Below, one piece after another: positions 63,173 to 64,000 of a DNA stretch of 64,000 nucleotides. A program made the translations under genes and the position numbers. The notes under the pieces are model-generated. The model had not been told where the DNA came from. It made no database searches and was given only the letters and a program-made list of their open reading frames with translations. Each line of letters starts with the position of its first letter. Position 1 is the first letter of the stretch. The stretch is from WTGU01 sp965242855. Lineage in GTDB: Bacteria > Pseudomonadota > Alphaproteobacteria > UBA828. The DNA lies in the NCBI GenBank assembly GCA_965242855.1, contig OZ251509.1, positions 868,001 to 932,000 on the forward strand, written 5' to 3'.

Positions 63173-64000
63173 GCGGCTTCGGCGGGCCGACGCGGGCGCC
63201 GGCCTGGGTCACACACGGCCTGGTTCCGCTGATCAATCTCGCGCTGGCGCTGGTCGTCGCCGGGGTCATCGTCGCCCTGATCGGGGAAAACCCGTTCGAG
63301 GCCCTGCGGCTGCTGGTGTTGGGCGCGGTCGGCTATCCGGAGGCGATCGGCTACACCCTCTACTACGCCACCAATTTCGTCTTCACCGGCCTGGCCGTCG
63401 CCATCGCCTTCCATTGCGGCCTGTTCAACATCGGCGGCGAGGGGCAGGCCTATCTCGGCGGGCTCGGCGCGGGCCTCGTCGCGCTCGCCTTCGACGGCTG
63501 GCCGGCGCCGGCGGCGCTCCCGCTGGCGGTGGCGGCCGCGGCGGCGTTCGGCGCCTTCTGGGGCTTCGTCCCGGGCTGGCTTCAGGCGAAGCGCGGCAGC
63601 CACATCGTGATCACCACGATCATGTTCAACTTCCTGGCGGCCGCGCTGATGACCTGGCTCATGGTCGAGGTCTTCATCAAGCCGGGCCAGCAGGCGGCCG
63701 AAAGCCGGACCTTCGCGCCCGCCGTCTGGCTCCCGTTCGCGCATGACGTCCTCGCCGCCCTGGGCGTGGACATGGGCCGTTCCTCGCTCAATCTGAGCGT
63801 CCTCCTGGCGCTGGCGTGCCTCGGCCTCTTCTGGCTCTTCGTCTGGCGCACGCGCTGGGGCTACGAGATCCGGGCCGTCGGCCACAACGAGGCGGCAGCG
63901 GTCTATGGCGGCATCGCGCCGGCGCGCGCGATCATGCTGGCGATGGCGATCTCCGGCGGCCTCGCCGGCCTCGTCGGCGTGAACGAGATCATCGGCGTCC
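63169..64000 (+). CDS. ABC transporter permease (BMP/nucleoside type), 3'-truncated by window edge
   Basis: Open frame from GTG 63169, overlapping the ATPase stop by 4 bp (GTGA), running off the window after 277 codons. About seven membrane helices so far; HCGLFNIGGEGQAYLGGLGA is the hallmark of the BPD_transp_2 permeases in this transporter class, and SHIVITTIMFNFLAAALMTW and EIRAVGHNEAAAVYGGI are also typical. A second permease gene normally follows. Confidence 0.93.
   Translation, partial: MSGFGGPTRAPAWVTHGLVPLINLALALVVAGVIVALIGENPFEALRLLVLGAVGYPEAIGYTLYYATNFVFTGLAVAIAFHCGLFNIGGEGQAYLGGLGAGLVALAFDGWPAPAALPLAVAAAAAFGAFWGFVPGWLQAKRGSHIVITTIMFNFLAAALMTWLMVEVFIKPGQQAAESRTFAPAVWLPFAHDVLAALGVDMGRSSLNLSVLLALACLGLFWLFVWRTRWGYEIRAVGHNEAAAVYGGIAPARAIMLAMAISGGLAGLVGVNEIIGV

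Overview
The window is 64 kb of GC-rich (roughly 70%) chromosome from a Gram-negative alphaproteobacterium, most like a free-living or environmental Rhodospirillales-type lineage. Pointers are the def-fmt-truA, dnaX-ybaB-recR-ffs, rpsB-tsf-pyrH-frr-uppS-cdsA, miaB-phoH-ybeY-corC-lnt and leuS-lptE-holA blocks, a membrane-anchored CycM-type cytochrome c, KdsB/LptE/Lnt (outer membrane with LPS and lipoproteins) and a DUF3576 lipoprotein. No rRNA or tRNA gene was seen; one RNA gene, the SRP RNA beside dnaX, is clear. Lineage is an inference from gene content and order.

Layout. 1-9.9 kb: end of an M32 carboxypeptidase, a C-terminal remnant of a type III-like restriction helicase, rmuC, def-fmt-truA, an SRPBCC protein, a frameshifted methylenetetrahydrofolate reductase, recR-ybaB-dnaX and ffs. 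9.9-18 kb: a small coiled-coil membrane protein, an AT-richer HEPN-like gene, nudC convergent with pheA-kdsB, cycM, a phosphoesterase-isochorismatase operon, and a small accessory island (DprA-like protein, truncated coupled partner, small membrane protein) bounded by an 83-bp partial duplication of the isochorismatase gene. 18-23 kb: NADPH:ferredoxin reductase with 2-oxoacid:ferredoxin oxidoreductase korAB and a haloacid dehalogenase. 23.3-25.4 kb: an AT-richer GmrSD-type (type IV) restriction gene. 25.4-41.9 kb: housekeeping, namely dnaE, the rpsB-to-cdsA translation/phospholipid operon, and the convergent lnt-corC-ybeY-phoH-miaB operon, then an FMN 2-hydroxyacid dehydrogenase and an EVE protein.

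41.9-46.6 kb and 55.3-58.3 kb are two surface-protein regions. The first carries a DsbA-like oxidoreductase, a double-DUF4189 lipoprotein and an inverse-autotransporter-like barrel protein. The second carries a Slam-type outer-membrane translocon and its probable TbpB-like surface lipoprotein, which is interrupted by an in-frame TGA. Between them lie holA, lptE, leuS, a DUF3576 lipoprotein, a transketolase-like E1 enzyme and a methyltransferase. The window ends with a persulfide dioxygenase-rhodanese fusion, a luciferase-like flavoenzyme and a BMP-type nucleoside ABC importer.

The most unusual signal is shared by the two surface-protein regions. The inverse-autotransporter-like gene and the Slam-linked lipoprotein gene each have a tandem-repeat array directly upstream (9 copies of a 14-mer; 11 copies of a 13-mer). 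The two repeat units are related. In both leaders the gene-proximal repeat can pair over 6 bp with the gene's own Shine-Dalgarno sequence, with two compensatory base-pair changes between loci, and the array starts about where transcription should start. This looks like a repeat-based cis-regulatory (possibly phase-variable) leader family attached to surface-protein genes.
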